Shown: in pieces, positions 9,201 through 16,040 of the stretch
How the letters are laid out: each line of letters starts with the position of its first letter
Position numbering within the stretch: position 1 is the first letter of the stretch
From: Palsa-504 sp963847965
GTDB lineage: Bacteria > Actinomycetota > Actinomycetes > Streptosporangiales > Streptosporangiaceae
Assembly: GCA_963847965.1 (NCBI GenBank)
Contig: CAWKCG010000015.1
Location: 101,419-165,418, forward strand
Reading direction: 5' to 3'
DNA: 64,000 nucleotides
Made by a program: the position numbers and the translations under genes
Notes under the pieces: generated by a model
What the model was told of the DNA's origin: nothing
The model's database searches: none
The model's input: only the letters and a program-made list of their open reading frames with translations

Positions 9201-9377
9201 GCTGTCGAGGGTGACCTCGACGGCGCGCGGGAGGCCTACCGCGCGGCCGCGGCGATCCTCGACACCCTCCCGCATCCGCTAGCCGACGAGATCCGCGCGA
9301 AGCTGGGCGGCCTGGACCTTGGCGCTCCGGATCCGGACAGCAGGCCCGAGGCTGCCACCACCGCTCGTTCGGTATAA
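6297..9377 (+). CDS. SARP/BTAD-type regulator with NB-ARC ATPase and TPR domains
   Basis: 1026-residue AfsR-like transcription factor. Order: winged-helix DNA-binding domain (about 1-95), bacterial transcriptional activation domain (about 100-245, ending near GIDPGLDLARIHQQIL), a Gly/Pro/Ala-rich linker, an NB-ARC ATPase with P-loop GTAGVGKT near residues 381-388 and a DDNAT-like Walker B, then several TPR units in the last 300 residues. GTG 6297 gives the conserved start LRVGVLGPV. Such proteins switch on secondary-metabolite or cell-wall genes, but no biosynthetic cluster is next to it. An AT-rich stretch with the palindrome TCTCTAGAGA (6169-6178) lies upstream and probably holds the promoter. 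Confidence 0.92.
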   Translation: MLRVGVLGPVAAWEGDQELHLGQPRQQAVLGILAIRANRVISRSELIDAVWGHDAPPSAEGGIYTYIAGLRRIIEPGRSARGQGRVLVSTAAGYVLHLVPGQPDAVAFEQHLGRARQLRKGGDLAGAVSSLDAALGLWRGVAFAGVPGPFAETERTRLGELRSAATEERADVLLALGRHEEVVPDLTAMVADQPLRERMRGLLMIALYRSGRQAESLRVFQDGKRALAEELGIDPGLDLARIHQQILSADPALNLADGPNTASAADGNSGAAGGLGGAGRPDGAGDPDGTARAGTTSAVPPPRPGGPRIPDGQGAARGPESGAGHPATRPGEQGVPWPAQLPLDAHGFAGRQDELRMLQAMLPPARRPRAGDSVPVAVISGTAGVGKTALAIRFGRQVARRFPDGQLYVNLRGLDPGQPAMEPVVALWYLLAGLGVPPHRFSTSTEERAAMYRSLVDGKRILVVLDNATSAAQVRPLLPGSPGCLVVVTSRNELAGLVAAEGAALITLDVLSHTEAREMLARRLGRDRVAAEPEAADEIVEECARLPLALSIAVGRAAGRAGHPLADLAVELRNAKRRLDALEAGDVATDMRAVLSWSYDQLSESAARMFRLLGLHPGPDISSSAAASLAGMPRAEAGAALRELASTHMIAEQVPGRFTFHNLLRTYAADLAERSDTEQDRHAAAHRMLDHYLHTALAASQRFSPFRSPLRLGPAQPGVLPGDMADKEQAMAWFDAEHPVLLVLIRYAADYGFDTHAWQIPWSLGPFFNRRGWWRSYVDSQETALRAAQRLGDNLALAHAHHLLGHAQAQMGAYDAADANFLRALDMFRELEDRANEAIVLNGMAGMLEKQERYPEALAVALDALRMLKAAGHWWTQATLENGVGWLYAHLGQYDQALAHCQRALGLHRESGHRGGTADTMDSLGFIYRHLGDLVQAKAYYRQAIDAYREIGVPFGQGHSLNGLGDLLAVEGDLDGAREAYRAAAAILDTLPHPLADEIRAKLGGLDLGAPDPDSRPEAATTARSV

Positions 9378-9434
9378 AGGAACGAGCTACGGGGCTGATC
9401 CTCGCCCAGTTCAGGGGACCGGAGGGGCGGACGC

Positions 9435-10646
9435 ATGGATACTGTCAGGGCGCTGCTGGCCGAGAACATCCACCCCGACGCGTCCGCTCGGCTGGCCAAG
9501 GAGGGCTACGAGGTCGAGAGCCTGTCGCGGGCCTTGGGCGAAGATGAGCTCATCGACGCCCTAGACGGGGTGAGCCTGCTCGGCATCAGGTCAGGCACCT
9601 GCGTCACCGAGCGCGTCCTTGACGCCGCGCCGGACCTGGTCGCGATCGGGGCGTTCTGCATCGGCGTCAACCAGATTGACGTGGCCGCCGCGAGCAGGCG
9701 CGGGGTGGCCGCGTTCAACGCGCCGTTCTCCAACACCCGCAGCGTCGTCGAACTCGCGCTGGCCGAGATCATCACGATGGCGCGGCGGCTGCCGGAGAAG
9801 AACGCGCTGATGCACGCGGGCACCTGGGACAAGTCCGCGGCGGGCGCCCACGAGGTCCGCGGGCGCAAACTCGGCATCGTCGGCTACGGCAACATCGGCA
9901 CGCAGCTGTCCGTGCTGGCCGAGAGCCTGGGCATGTACGTGTACTTCTACGACATCGCCGACAAGCTGGCCATCGGCAACGCGCGGCGCTGCTCGACCCT
10001 GGCCGAGCTGCTGGAGTCGGTGGAGGCCGTCACCTTGCACGTCGACGGGCGCGACGGCAACCGCGGCTTCTTCGGCGAGGCCGAGTTCGCCGCGATGCGC
10101 CCGCGGTCGCTGTTCCTCAACCTGTCGCGCGGGTTCGTGGTGGACCACGCCGCGCTGCGGCGCGCCATCCTCTCCGGGCACGTCGCCGGGGCGGCCATCG
10201 ACGTGTTCCCCGAAGAGCCGAAGGGCCGCGGCGAGGAGTTCGTCTCGGAGCTGCGCGGGCTGCCGAACGTCATCCTGACCCCGCACATCGGCGGCTCGAC
10301 CGAGGAGGCGCAGCAGGACATCGGCGAGTTCGTCGCGGGAAAGCTGGCCGACTACATGACGTCGGGCGCCACCTCGCTCAGCGTGAACCTGCCCGCCATC
10401 GCGCTGCCCGCGGTGAGCGGCACGCACCGGCTGGTCCACCTGCACCAGAACGTGCCGGGCGTGCTGGCCTCGATCAACCGGGTGCTCGCCGAGCACGGCG
10501 TCAACGTCGAGGGGCAGCTGCTGCGGACCAGGGACGATTACGGCTACGTGCTGACCGACATCGGGTGCCAGTACAGCGCGGACGTCCTCGCCGAGCTCCG
10601 GGCCATGCCCGTCACTATCCGCCTGCGCACCCTGCGCTCGCCCTGA
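9435..10646 (+). CDS. serA: D-3-phosphoglycerate dehydrogenase
   Basis: First step of serine synthesis: 3-phosphoglycerate oxidised to 3-phosphohydroxypyruvate with NAD. 403 residues, the short E. coli-like type with one C-terminal ACT domain. Visible: catalytic-domain start, Rossmann motif GYGNIG near residue 150, Arg in NLSRG, Glu in the FPEEP region, the His in TPHIGGST, and an ACT domain (about 330-403, HQNVPGVLASIN). GGAGG sits about ten bases before ATG 9435. The last 31 bp of this gene reappear downstream at 12894-12924 as part of a tandem duplication. Confidence 0.93.
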   Translation: MDTVRALLAENIHPDASARLAKEGYEVESLSRALGEDELIDALDGVSLLGIRSGTCVTERVLDAAPDLVAIGAFCIGVNQIDVAAASRRGVAAFNAPFSNTRSVVELALAEIITMARRLPEKNALMHAGTWDKSAAGAHEVRGRKLGIVGYGNIGTQLSVLAESLGMYVYFYDIADKLAIGNARRCSTLAELLESVEAVTLHVDGRDGNRGFFGEAEFAAMRPRSLFLNLSRGFVVDHAALRRAILSGHVAGAAIDVFPEEPKGRGEEFVSELRGLPNVILTPHIGGSTEEAQQDIGEFVAGKLADYMTSGATSLSVNLPAIALPAVSGTHRLVHLHQNVPGVLASINRVLAEHGVNVEGQLLRTRDDYGYVLTDIGCQYSADVLAELRAMPVTIRLRTLRSP

Positions 10647-10689
10647 CCCGAGGCCTGCTGAAGCATCGCCCCAGCGAGATCGATGGCAA

Positions 10690-10883
10690 ATCGTGACTCT
10701 ATCGCCTGGATAACGATGCAGTACCGAACTTAACCTTCGGCTAACTGACCGGTCGGCTCGACTCGGGGTCGGCACGTATGTGCCGGGTGGGCGAGCCGTA
10801 GCCGGTTGGGGGACTGCGACCCAGTGCCCCCGTGACGGGCGGAGCGGATCACCGGCGAACTTCGACAGAAGGGTGATACGCGC
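10690..10883 (+). promoter_or_regulatory. Conserved structured 5' leader, copy A
   Basis: This upstream region is shared with the leader at 13030-13227. Pairings visible: CGGCTCG 10754-10760 with CGAGCCG 10792-10798, enclosing the hairpin GGCACGTATGTGCC (10771-10784); GGGGG 10808-10812 with CCCCC 10827-10831; a 26-base block identical in both copies at 10838-10863; and CTTC 10860-10863 with GAAG 10868-10871. The last pairing would bury the Shine-Dalgarno GAAGG of the next gene. The A-U to G-C change in the inner hairpin between copies is compensatory. I do not recognise a known riboswitch class. Confidence 0.55.
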
Positions 10884-12836
10884 ATGACCCCAACACGGTT
10901 CAAAGGCGCCAACCGCGCGCGGAGGGAGGGTCGACGCAGCAAGGCTGCCTGGGCAGCCGTAGCGGTTGCCGTTCTAACCGCGCTTTCCGCCTGCAGCAGC
11001 AGCCATAGCTCGACGAGCAGCAGCACTACTAACTCGCCGGGGAGCGTCACGGTCCCGGGCGGGATCGGCGTGGTGCCGCAGGCGGCAGCCAACAGCCCGA
11101 AGAAGGCCGGGACCATCACCTGGGCGATACAGCCGGGAACCGCCCCGAACTGGATCTTCCCGATCGTGCCCGGCGCGTCCAACTCGGTCTTCAACACCTT
11201 CACCTTCAACCAGGAGATGTGGCGGCCGCTGTACTGGGTCGTCAACGGGACCGATCCCGAGGTATACGCGCCGATGAGCATCGCCGATCCGGCGGTGTAC
11301 AGCAACGGCGACAAGACCGTCACGGTCACGCTGAAGAGCAGCTACAAGTGGTCGAACGGCCAGGCCATCACCGCCAACGACCTGCTGTTCTTCATCAACA
11401 TGGTCAAGGCCGCGATCAAGGAGTCCCCGGCGAACTGGGAGGGCTACGTGCCCGGCCACTTCCCGGACAACCTGGTCAGCACCTCGGAGCCGAACGCGAG
11501 CACGCTGGTGCTGAACCTCAGCTCGCCGGTCAACCCGGGCTGGTTCACCGATAACATCATGGGCAACCAGGGACCGTTCACCCCGATCCCGAGCACGGTG
11601 TGGGCCAAGGAGTCGGCCAGCGGCGCGATCATCCCGCCATCTGGGTGGACCCCGGCCGCCATGACGAAGATCTACAACTACCTGATCACCCAGGCCAAGT
11701 CGCTGAGCACCTACGCGACCAACCCGCTGTGGCAGGTGGTCGACGGACCGTACAAGATCTCTGCCTACAACCCGACCACGGGCGCGTTCACCATGGTGCC
11801 GAACGCCACCTACGGCGGGCCGCACGTGACCCCGCAGTCGAGCTTCCAGGGTGTCCCGTTCACCTCCAACACCGCGGAGTTCAACGCGATCAGGGCCGGC
11901 GCCGTCGACGTCGCCTACGTCGACTACAACGACGTCCCGCAGCTGCCGGCCGTGCTGCGCCTCGGCTATAGCTACTTCGGCGAGCCGGACTACGGCCTTG
12001 AATTCGCGGCGTACAACTACAAGGACACCACCGGCGACTTCAACAACATCATCAGCCAGCTCTACGTCCGCCAGGCGCTCGCGCACCTGGAGGACGAGCA
12101 GGGCTGGATCACCGCGTTCATGCACGGCGCGGGCGGGGTTGCGTACGGGCCGATCCCGGCCTACCCGCAGAGCCCGTTCCTGCCGACCGACGCGGCGACC
12201 GACCCGTACCCGTTCAGCGTCTCGTCCGCGGTGAGCATCCTGAAGGCCCACGGCTGGACGGTCAACCCCGGCGGGACTGACGTGTGCTCGAGCCCGGGCA
12301 CCGGCCCGTCCAATTGCGGGGCGGGCATCCCGGCCGGCACGAAGCTGGCGTGGAACTACATCTACAGCACCTCGCCGGCGCTGATCGGGTACCAGGCCAC
12401 CGACTTCGTGTCCAAGGCCAACCAGGCCGGCATCCACATCACGCTGTCCAGCAGCAACTTCAACTACATGATCGCCAACTACCTGGATCCGTCCGCGCCG
12501 GCGAACGTGAACAAGTGGGCCATGGAGGACTTCGGCGGCGAGACCGACGAGCCGTACGCGACCACGTTCGGCCTGTTCAACACCGGTGGGCCCGCCCAGG
12601 TGGGCGATTACAGCAACCCGACGGCCGACGCCCTGATCAACGCCTCGATCTCGGGCGGCAACCCGTCGGCGGTCAAGAACGAGGCGTCGTTCCTGACCAT
12701 GAACCAGCCCGTGCAGTTCCAGCCCAACCCGGACCTCATCTGGGCCTGGAAGAACACGCTGTCGGCGGTAATGCCGCAGGCCTGGGAGAACCTGACCCAG
12801 TACTACGCCACGCCGGAGTTCTGGTTCTTCAACTAG
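10884..12836 (+). CDS. ABC transporter substrate-binding lipoprotein, family 5 (peptide/nickel type), copy 1
   Basis: 650 residues. Signal peptide with lipobox LSAC (Cys near residue 37), a Ser/Thr-rich linker, then a family-5 solute-binding domain (start PKKAGTITWAIQPG; KSSYKWSNGQAITANDLLF in the conserved region). It would capture an oligopeptide or similar ligand outside the cell. No permease or ATPase gene is adjacent, so it is an orphan binding protein here. It is paralogous to the next gene (very similar over nearly all of their length). Start ATG 10884 has GAAGGGTG upstream. Confidence 0.92.
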   Translation: MTPTRFKGANRARREGRRSKAAWAAVAVAVLTALSACSSSHSSTSSSTTNSPGSVTVPGGIGVVPQAAANSPKKAGTITWAIQPGTAPNWIFPIVPGASNSVFNTFTFNQEMWRPLYWVVNGTDPEVYAPMSIADPAVYSNGDKTVTVTLKSSYKWSNGQAITANDLLFFINMVKAAIKESPANWEGYVPGHFPDNLVSTSEPNASTLVLNLSSPVNPGWFTDNIMGNQGPFTPIPSTVWAKESASGAIIPPSGWTPAAMTKIYNYLITQAKSLSTYATNPLWQVVDGPYKISAYNPTTGAFTMVPNATYGGPHVTPQSSFQGVPFTSNTAEFNAIRAGAVDVAYVDYNDVPQLPAVLRLGYSYFGEPDYGLEFAAYNYKDTTGDFNNIISQLYVRQALAHLEDEQGWITAFMHGAGGVAYGPIPAYPQSPFLPTDAATDPYPFSVSSAVSILKAHGWTVNPGGTDVCSSPGTGPSNCGAGIPAGTKLAWNYIYSTSPALIGYQATDFVSKANQAGIHITLSSSNFNYMIANYLDPSAPANVNKWAMEDFGGETDEPYATTFGLFNTGGPAQVGDYSNPTADALINASISGGNPSAVKNEASFLTMNQPVQFQPNPDLIWAWKNTLSAVMPQAWENLTQYYATPEFWFFN

Positions 12837-12855
12837 TAACCATCCGTCACGCTCA

Positions 12856-12885
12856 GGGGCGGCAGCCGACAGCGGCTGCCGCCCC
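12856..12885 (+). terminator. Strong hairpin terminator after substrate-binding protein copy 1
   Basis: A 13-bp perfect GC stem (12856-12868 with 12873-12885) with loop ACAG, 20 bases after the stop codon, followed by C and TTT. Confidence 0.7.
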
Positions 12886-12893
12886 CTTTGGCG

Positions 12894-12924
12894 TCCGCCT
12901 GCGCACCCCGCGCTCGCCCTGACC
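12894..12924 (+). repeat. Displaced copy of the serA 3' end (duplication footprint)
   Basis: 31 bases matching 10618-10648 (the last codons and stop of serA plus CC) at 30 of 31 positions. It sits in the corresponding place upstream of the second substrate-binding gene, so the duplicated unit ran from the end of serA through copy 1 of the lipoprotein gene. Confidence 0.75.
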
Positions 12925-13029
12925 AATGGATCGGGACCGCACAATTCGCCCGGGCGGGGCTTCGTGCCGCGGGGGCATCATCCGGAACCTGACCCCCGAA
13001 TTACGGACCGGATTCACCGTTCGGTGACC

Positions 13030-13227
13030 AAATTGTGACTTTTTTGCGGGGATAACGATGCAATATCGAACTTACCGTGGCCCTAACTGACCTGTCGGCT
13101 CAGCCGAATCGGCGCGTGTGCGCCGGGGAGGAGAGCCGTAACCAGGTTGGGGCACGGCCACCCATTGCCCCGCGACTGTGGCGGAGCGGATCACCGGCGA
13201 ACTTCAAAGAGAGAAGGCGAGAAGCTC
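13030..13227 (+). promoter_or_regulatory. Conserved structured 5' leader, copy B
   Basis: Counterpart of the leader at 10690-10883. Pairings: CGGCTC 13096-13101 with GAGCCG 13133-13138; inner hairpin GGCGCGTGTGCGCC 13111-13124; GGGGCA 13149-13154 with TGCCCC 13166-13171; the identical 26-base block at 13180-13205; CTTC 13202-13205 with GAAG 13213-13216, which overlaps the ribosome site of the short upstream ORF at 13228. Promoter elements probably lie within the shared block GTGACT...GATAACGATGCA at its 5' end, but I cannot assign -35 and -10 with certainty. Confidence 0.55.
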
Positions 13228-13281
13228 ATGACCTCAGGACGGACCACGAGCGCCATCAGCGCAGGGAGGGAGGGCCGATGA
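13228..13281 (+). CDS. 17-codon upstream ORF overlapping the next start (former N-terminus)
   Basis: ATG 13228 begins MTSGRTTSAISAGREGR and stops at TGA 13279-13281, overlapping the ATG at 13278 (ATGA). The position and first residues align with the real start of the paralog at 10884 (MTPTRFKGANRARREGR), so this is the ancestral start, cut off from the rest by sequence change. GAAGG lies upstream. Coupled translation into the lipoprotein gene is likely. Confidence 0.55.
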   Translation: MTSGRTTSAISAGREGR

Positions 13282-15191
13282 TCAGACACCGGAGCAAGGC
13301 TGCCGTGGTAGCGGTAGCGGTTGCGAGCCTCACCGCCCTTGCCGCGTGCAGCAGCAGCAGCAGTAGCAGTAGCAGTACGTCGACGACTACTACGCCCGGG
13401 AGTGTCACGGTGCCGGGCGGGATCGGCACGGTGCCGATCGCGTCGGCTAGCGGCCCGAAGAAGGCCGGGACGATCACCTGGGCCATGCAGCCCGGCGCTA
13501 CGCCGAACTACATCTTCCCGGTCGTGCCGTCGGCGTCCAACTCGGTCTTTAACAACTTCACGTTCATCTGGGAGATGTGGCGGCCGTTGTACTGGACGGT
13601 GTACGGGACCGATCCCGAGCTGTACCCGCCGATGAGCATCGCCAACCCGGTGGTGTATTCCAACGGCGACAAGACCGTCACGATCTCGCTGAAGAGCAGC
13701 TACAAGTGGTCGAACGGCCAGGCCATCACCGCGAACGACATCTTGTTCTTCATCGACCTGGTCAAGGCCGCGATCAAGGAGTCCCCGGCGAACTGGGAGG
13801 GCTACGTGCCCGGCCACCTGCCGGACAACATCACGAGCATGACCGAGCCGGACGCGACCACGCTGGTGATGAACCTCAACTCCCCGGTCAACCCGTCGTG
13901 GTTCACCGATGACATCTTGGGCCAGGGCCCGATCATCCCGCTGCCGAGCACGGTGTGGGCCAAGGAGTCGGCCAGCGGCGCGATCATCCCGGCGTCCGGG
14001 TGGACCCCGGCCACGATGACGAAGATCTACAACTACCTGATCACGCAGGCCAAGTCGCTGAGCACGTTCGCGACCAACCCGCTGTGGCAGGTGGTCGACG
14101 GTCCGTACAAGCTGTCCGCCTACAACGCCACCACCGGCGGGTTCACCATGGTGCCGAACGCCACTTACGGCGGGCCGCACGTGACCCCGCAGTCGAACTT
14201 CCAGGGTGTCCCGTTCACCTCGAACACCGCGGAGTTCAACGCGATCCGGGCCGGCGCCATCGACGTCGCCTATGTCGACTTCAACGACGTCCCGCAGCTG
14301 CCGGCGGTGCTGAAGCTCGGCTACAGCTACTTCGGCGAGCCGGACTACGGCCAGACGATGGCGGCGTACAACTTCAAGGACACCACCGGCGACTTCGACA
14401 ACATCATCAGCCAGCTGTACATCCGGCAGGCGCTCGCGCACCTGGTGGATGAGCAGGGCTGGATCACCGCGTTCATGCACGGCGCGGGCGCGCCGAGCTA
14501 CGGGCCGATCCCGGCCTACCCGCAGAGCCCGTACCTGCCGGCCGACGCGGCGACCGACCCGTACCCGTTCAGCGTCTCCACCGCGGTGAGCATCTTGAAG
14601 GCGCACGGCTGGACGGTCAACCCGGGCGGGACTGATGTGTGCTCGAGCCCGGGCACCGGCGCGAGCAACTGCGGGGCGGGCATCCCGGCCGGCACGAAGC
14701 TGGCGTTCAACTACATCTACAGCACCTCGCCGGCGCTGATCGGGTACCAGGCCACGGACTTCGTGTCCAAGGCGAACCAGGCCGGCATCCACATCACGCT
14801 GTCGGGCAGCAACTTCAACTACATCATCGCCAACTACTTCGACCCGTCCGCGCCGGCGAACGTGAACAAGTGGGCCATGCAGGACTTCGGCGGCTTTACC
14901 GACTCGCCGTACGCGACCCAGTTCGGGCTGTACAACACCGGCGGGCCCGAACAGGTGGGCGATTACAGCAACCCGACCGCCGACGCCCTGATCAACGCCT
15001 CGATCTCGAGCGGTAACCCGTCGGCGGTCAAGAACGAGGCATCGTTCCTGACCGAGAACCAGCCGGTGCAGTTCCAGCCCAACCCGGACGTCATCTGGGC
15101 CTGGAAGAACACGCTGTCGGCGGTGAACCCGCAGGCCTGGGAGAACCTGACCCAGTACTACGCCACGCCAGAACTCTGGTACTACAACTAG
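13278..15191 (+). CDS. ABC transporter substrate-binding lipoprotein, family 5, copy 2
   Basis: 637 residues. Signal peptide with lipobox LAAC followed by a Ser run, then the same family-5 binding domain as the gene upstream. ATG 13278 is preferred: GGGAGGGAGGG precedes it, and the protein starts with a compact basic signal peptide MIRHRSKAA. The reading frame is open far upstream, but that segment is the noncoding structured leader. Differences from copy 1 are scattered through the ligand domain, so ligand preference may have diverged. No transporter partners adjoin it. Confidence 0.92.
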   Translation: MIRHRSKAAVVAVAVASLTALAACSSSSSSSSSTSTTTTPGSVTVPGGIGTVPIASASGPKKAGTITWAMQPGATPNYIFPVVPSASNSVFNNFTFIWEMWRPLYWTVYGTDPELYPPMSIANPVVYSNGDKTVTISLKSSYKWSNGQAITANDILFFIDLVKAAIKESPANWEGYVPGHLPDNITSMTEPDATTLVMNLNSPVNPSWFTDDILGQGPIIPLPSTVWAKESASGAIIPASGWTPATMTKIYNYLITQAKSLSTFATNPLWQVVDGPYKLSAYNATTGGFTMVPNATYGGPHVTPQSNFQGVPFTSNTAEFNAIRAGAIDVAYVDFNDVPQLPAVLKLGYSYFGEPDYGQTMAAYNFKDTTGDFDNIISQLYIRQALAHLVDEQGWITAFMHGAGAPSYGPIPAYPQSPYLPADAATDPYPFSVSTAVSILKAHGWTVNPGGTDVCSSPGTGASNCGAGIPAGTKLAFNYIYSTSPALIGYQATDFVSKANQAGIHITLSGSNFNYIIANYFDPSAPANVNKWAMQDFGGFTDSPYATQFGLYNTGGPEQVGDYSNPTADALINASISSGNPSAVKNEASFLTENQPVQFQPNPDVIWAWKNTLSAVNPQAWENLTQYYATPELWYYN

Positions 15192-15203
15192 TAACCCTTA
15201 ACC

Positions 15204-15253
15204 GCGCTCGGTGGCGGCAGCCCTGGGTGGCAGCCGCTGCCGCCACCGAGCGC
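15204..15253. terminator. Long bidirectional hairpin between converging genes
   Basis: An 18-bp perfect stem (15204-15221 with 15236-15253) with a 14-base loop lies between the stop of the lipoprotein gene (15191) and the stop of the converging dehydrogenase gene (15264). It would end transcription from both sides. Confidence 0.7.
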
Positions 15254-15263
15254 CAACCCAGCA

Positions 15264-16040
15264 CTACAGCGGCGTCACGTACGCCCCGCTGATGCCCCCG
15301 TCGACCAGGAACGACGAGGCGGTGATGAACGAGGCGTCGTCGCTGGCCAGGAACGCCACTGCGGCCGCTATCTCCGCCGCCTCGGCGAACCGGCCCATCG
15401 GGATGTGCACCAGCCTGCGCGCCGCGCGCTCCGGGTCCTTGGCGAACAACTCGCGAAGCAGCGGCGTGTTCACCGGGCCGGGGCACAGCGCGTTGACCCT
15501 GATCCCCTCCCGCGCGAACTGCACGCCGAGCTCGCGGCTCATCGCCAGCACCCCGCCCTTGGACGCGGTGTAGGAGATCTGCGAGGTGGCCGCCCCCAGC
15601 ACCGCGACGAACGAGGCGGTGTTGATGATCGAACCCTTGCCCTGCCGCTGCATGTGCGGGATCACGTGCTTGCAGCACAGGTACACCGAGGTCAGGTTCA
15701 CCTGCTGCACGCGGTGCCACGCCTCGAGCCCGGTGGTCAGGATGGAGTCGTCGTCGGGGGGCGAGATGCCCGCGTTGTGGAACGCGATGTCGACCCGCCC
15801 GTGCTGCGCCACCACCGACTCGTACAGCCGCCGGACGTCGTCCTCGCTGGCCACGTCGGCCGCGATGAACTCGCCGCGGGCCTGCTCCGCGGCCGCCTTG
15901 CCGGCCTCCTCGTCGATGTCGACCGCCACCACCAGGGCCCCCTCGGCCGCGAGCCTGCGGGCGGTGGCCAGGCCGATCCCGCTGCCCGCCCCGGTGATGA
16001 CCGCGACCCGATCCTGCAAGCGCTGCATGGGCTGGCTCAT
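15264..16040 (-). CDS. Short-chain dehydrogenase/reductase
   Basis: 258-residue classical SDR. Cofactor motif TGAGSGIG (16-23), NAG (89-91), catalytic S143, Y157 and K161 are all present; D41 (VDI) after the second strand favours NAD(H). It is the last gene of the polyamine-type operon and overlaps the aldehyde dehydrogenase gene by four bases. No PuuB-like amine oxidase is seen in the window, so an oxidoreductase step in amine or aldehyde processing is a possible role; the substrate cannot be read from sequence. Confidence 0.88.
   Translation of the reverse strand: MSQPMQRLQDRVAVITGAGSGIGLATARRLAAEGALVVAVDIDEEAGKAAAEQARGEFIAADVASEDDVRRLYESVVAQHGRVDIAFHNAGISPPDDDSILTTGLEAWHRVQQVNLTSVYLCCKHVIPHMQRQGKGSIINTASFVAVLGAATSQISYTASKGGVLAMSRELGVQFAREGIRVNALCPGPVNTPLLRELFAKDPERAARRLVHIPMGRFAEAAEIAAAVAFLASDDASFITASSFLVDGGISGAYVTPL

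Noticed and set aside
6297..9377. SARP regulator as a sign of an antibiotic cluster
   Set aside because: No polyketide, peptide synthetase, terpene or RiPP genes occur nearby.
13077..13277. In-frame N-terminal extension of the second binding protein
   Set aside because: It would translate the conserved structured leader and destroy the signal peptide position.
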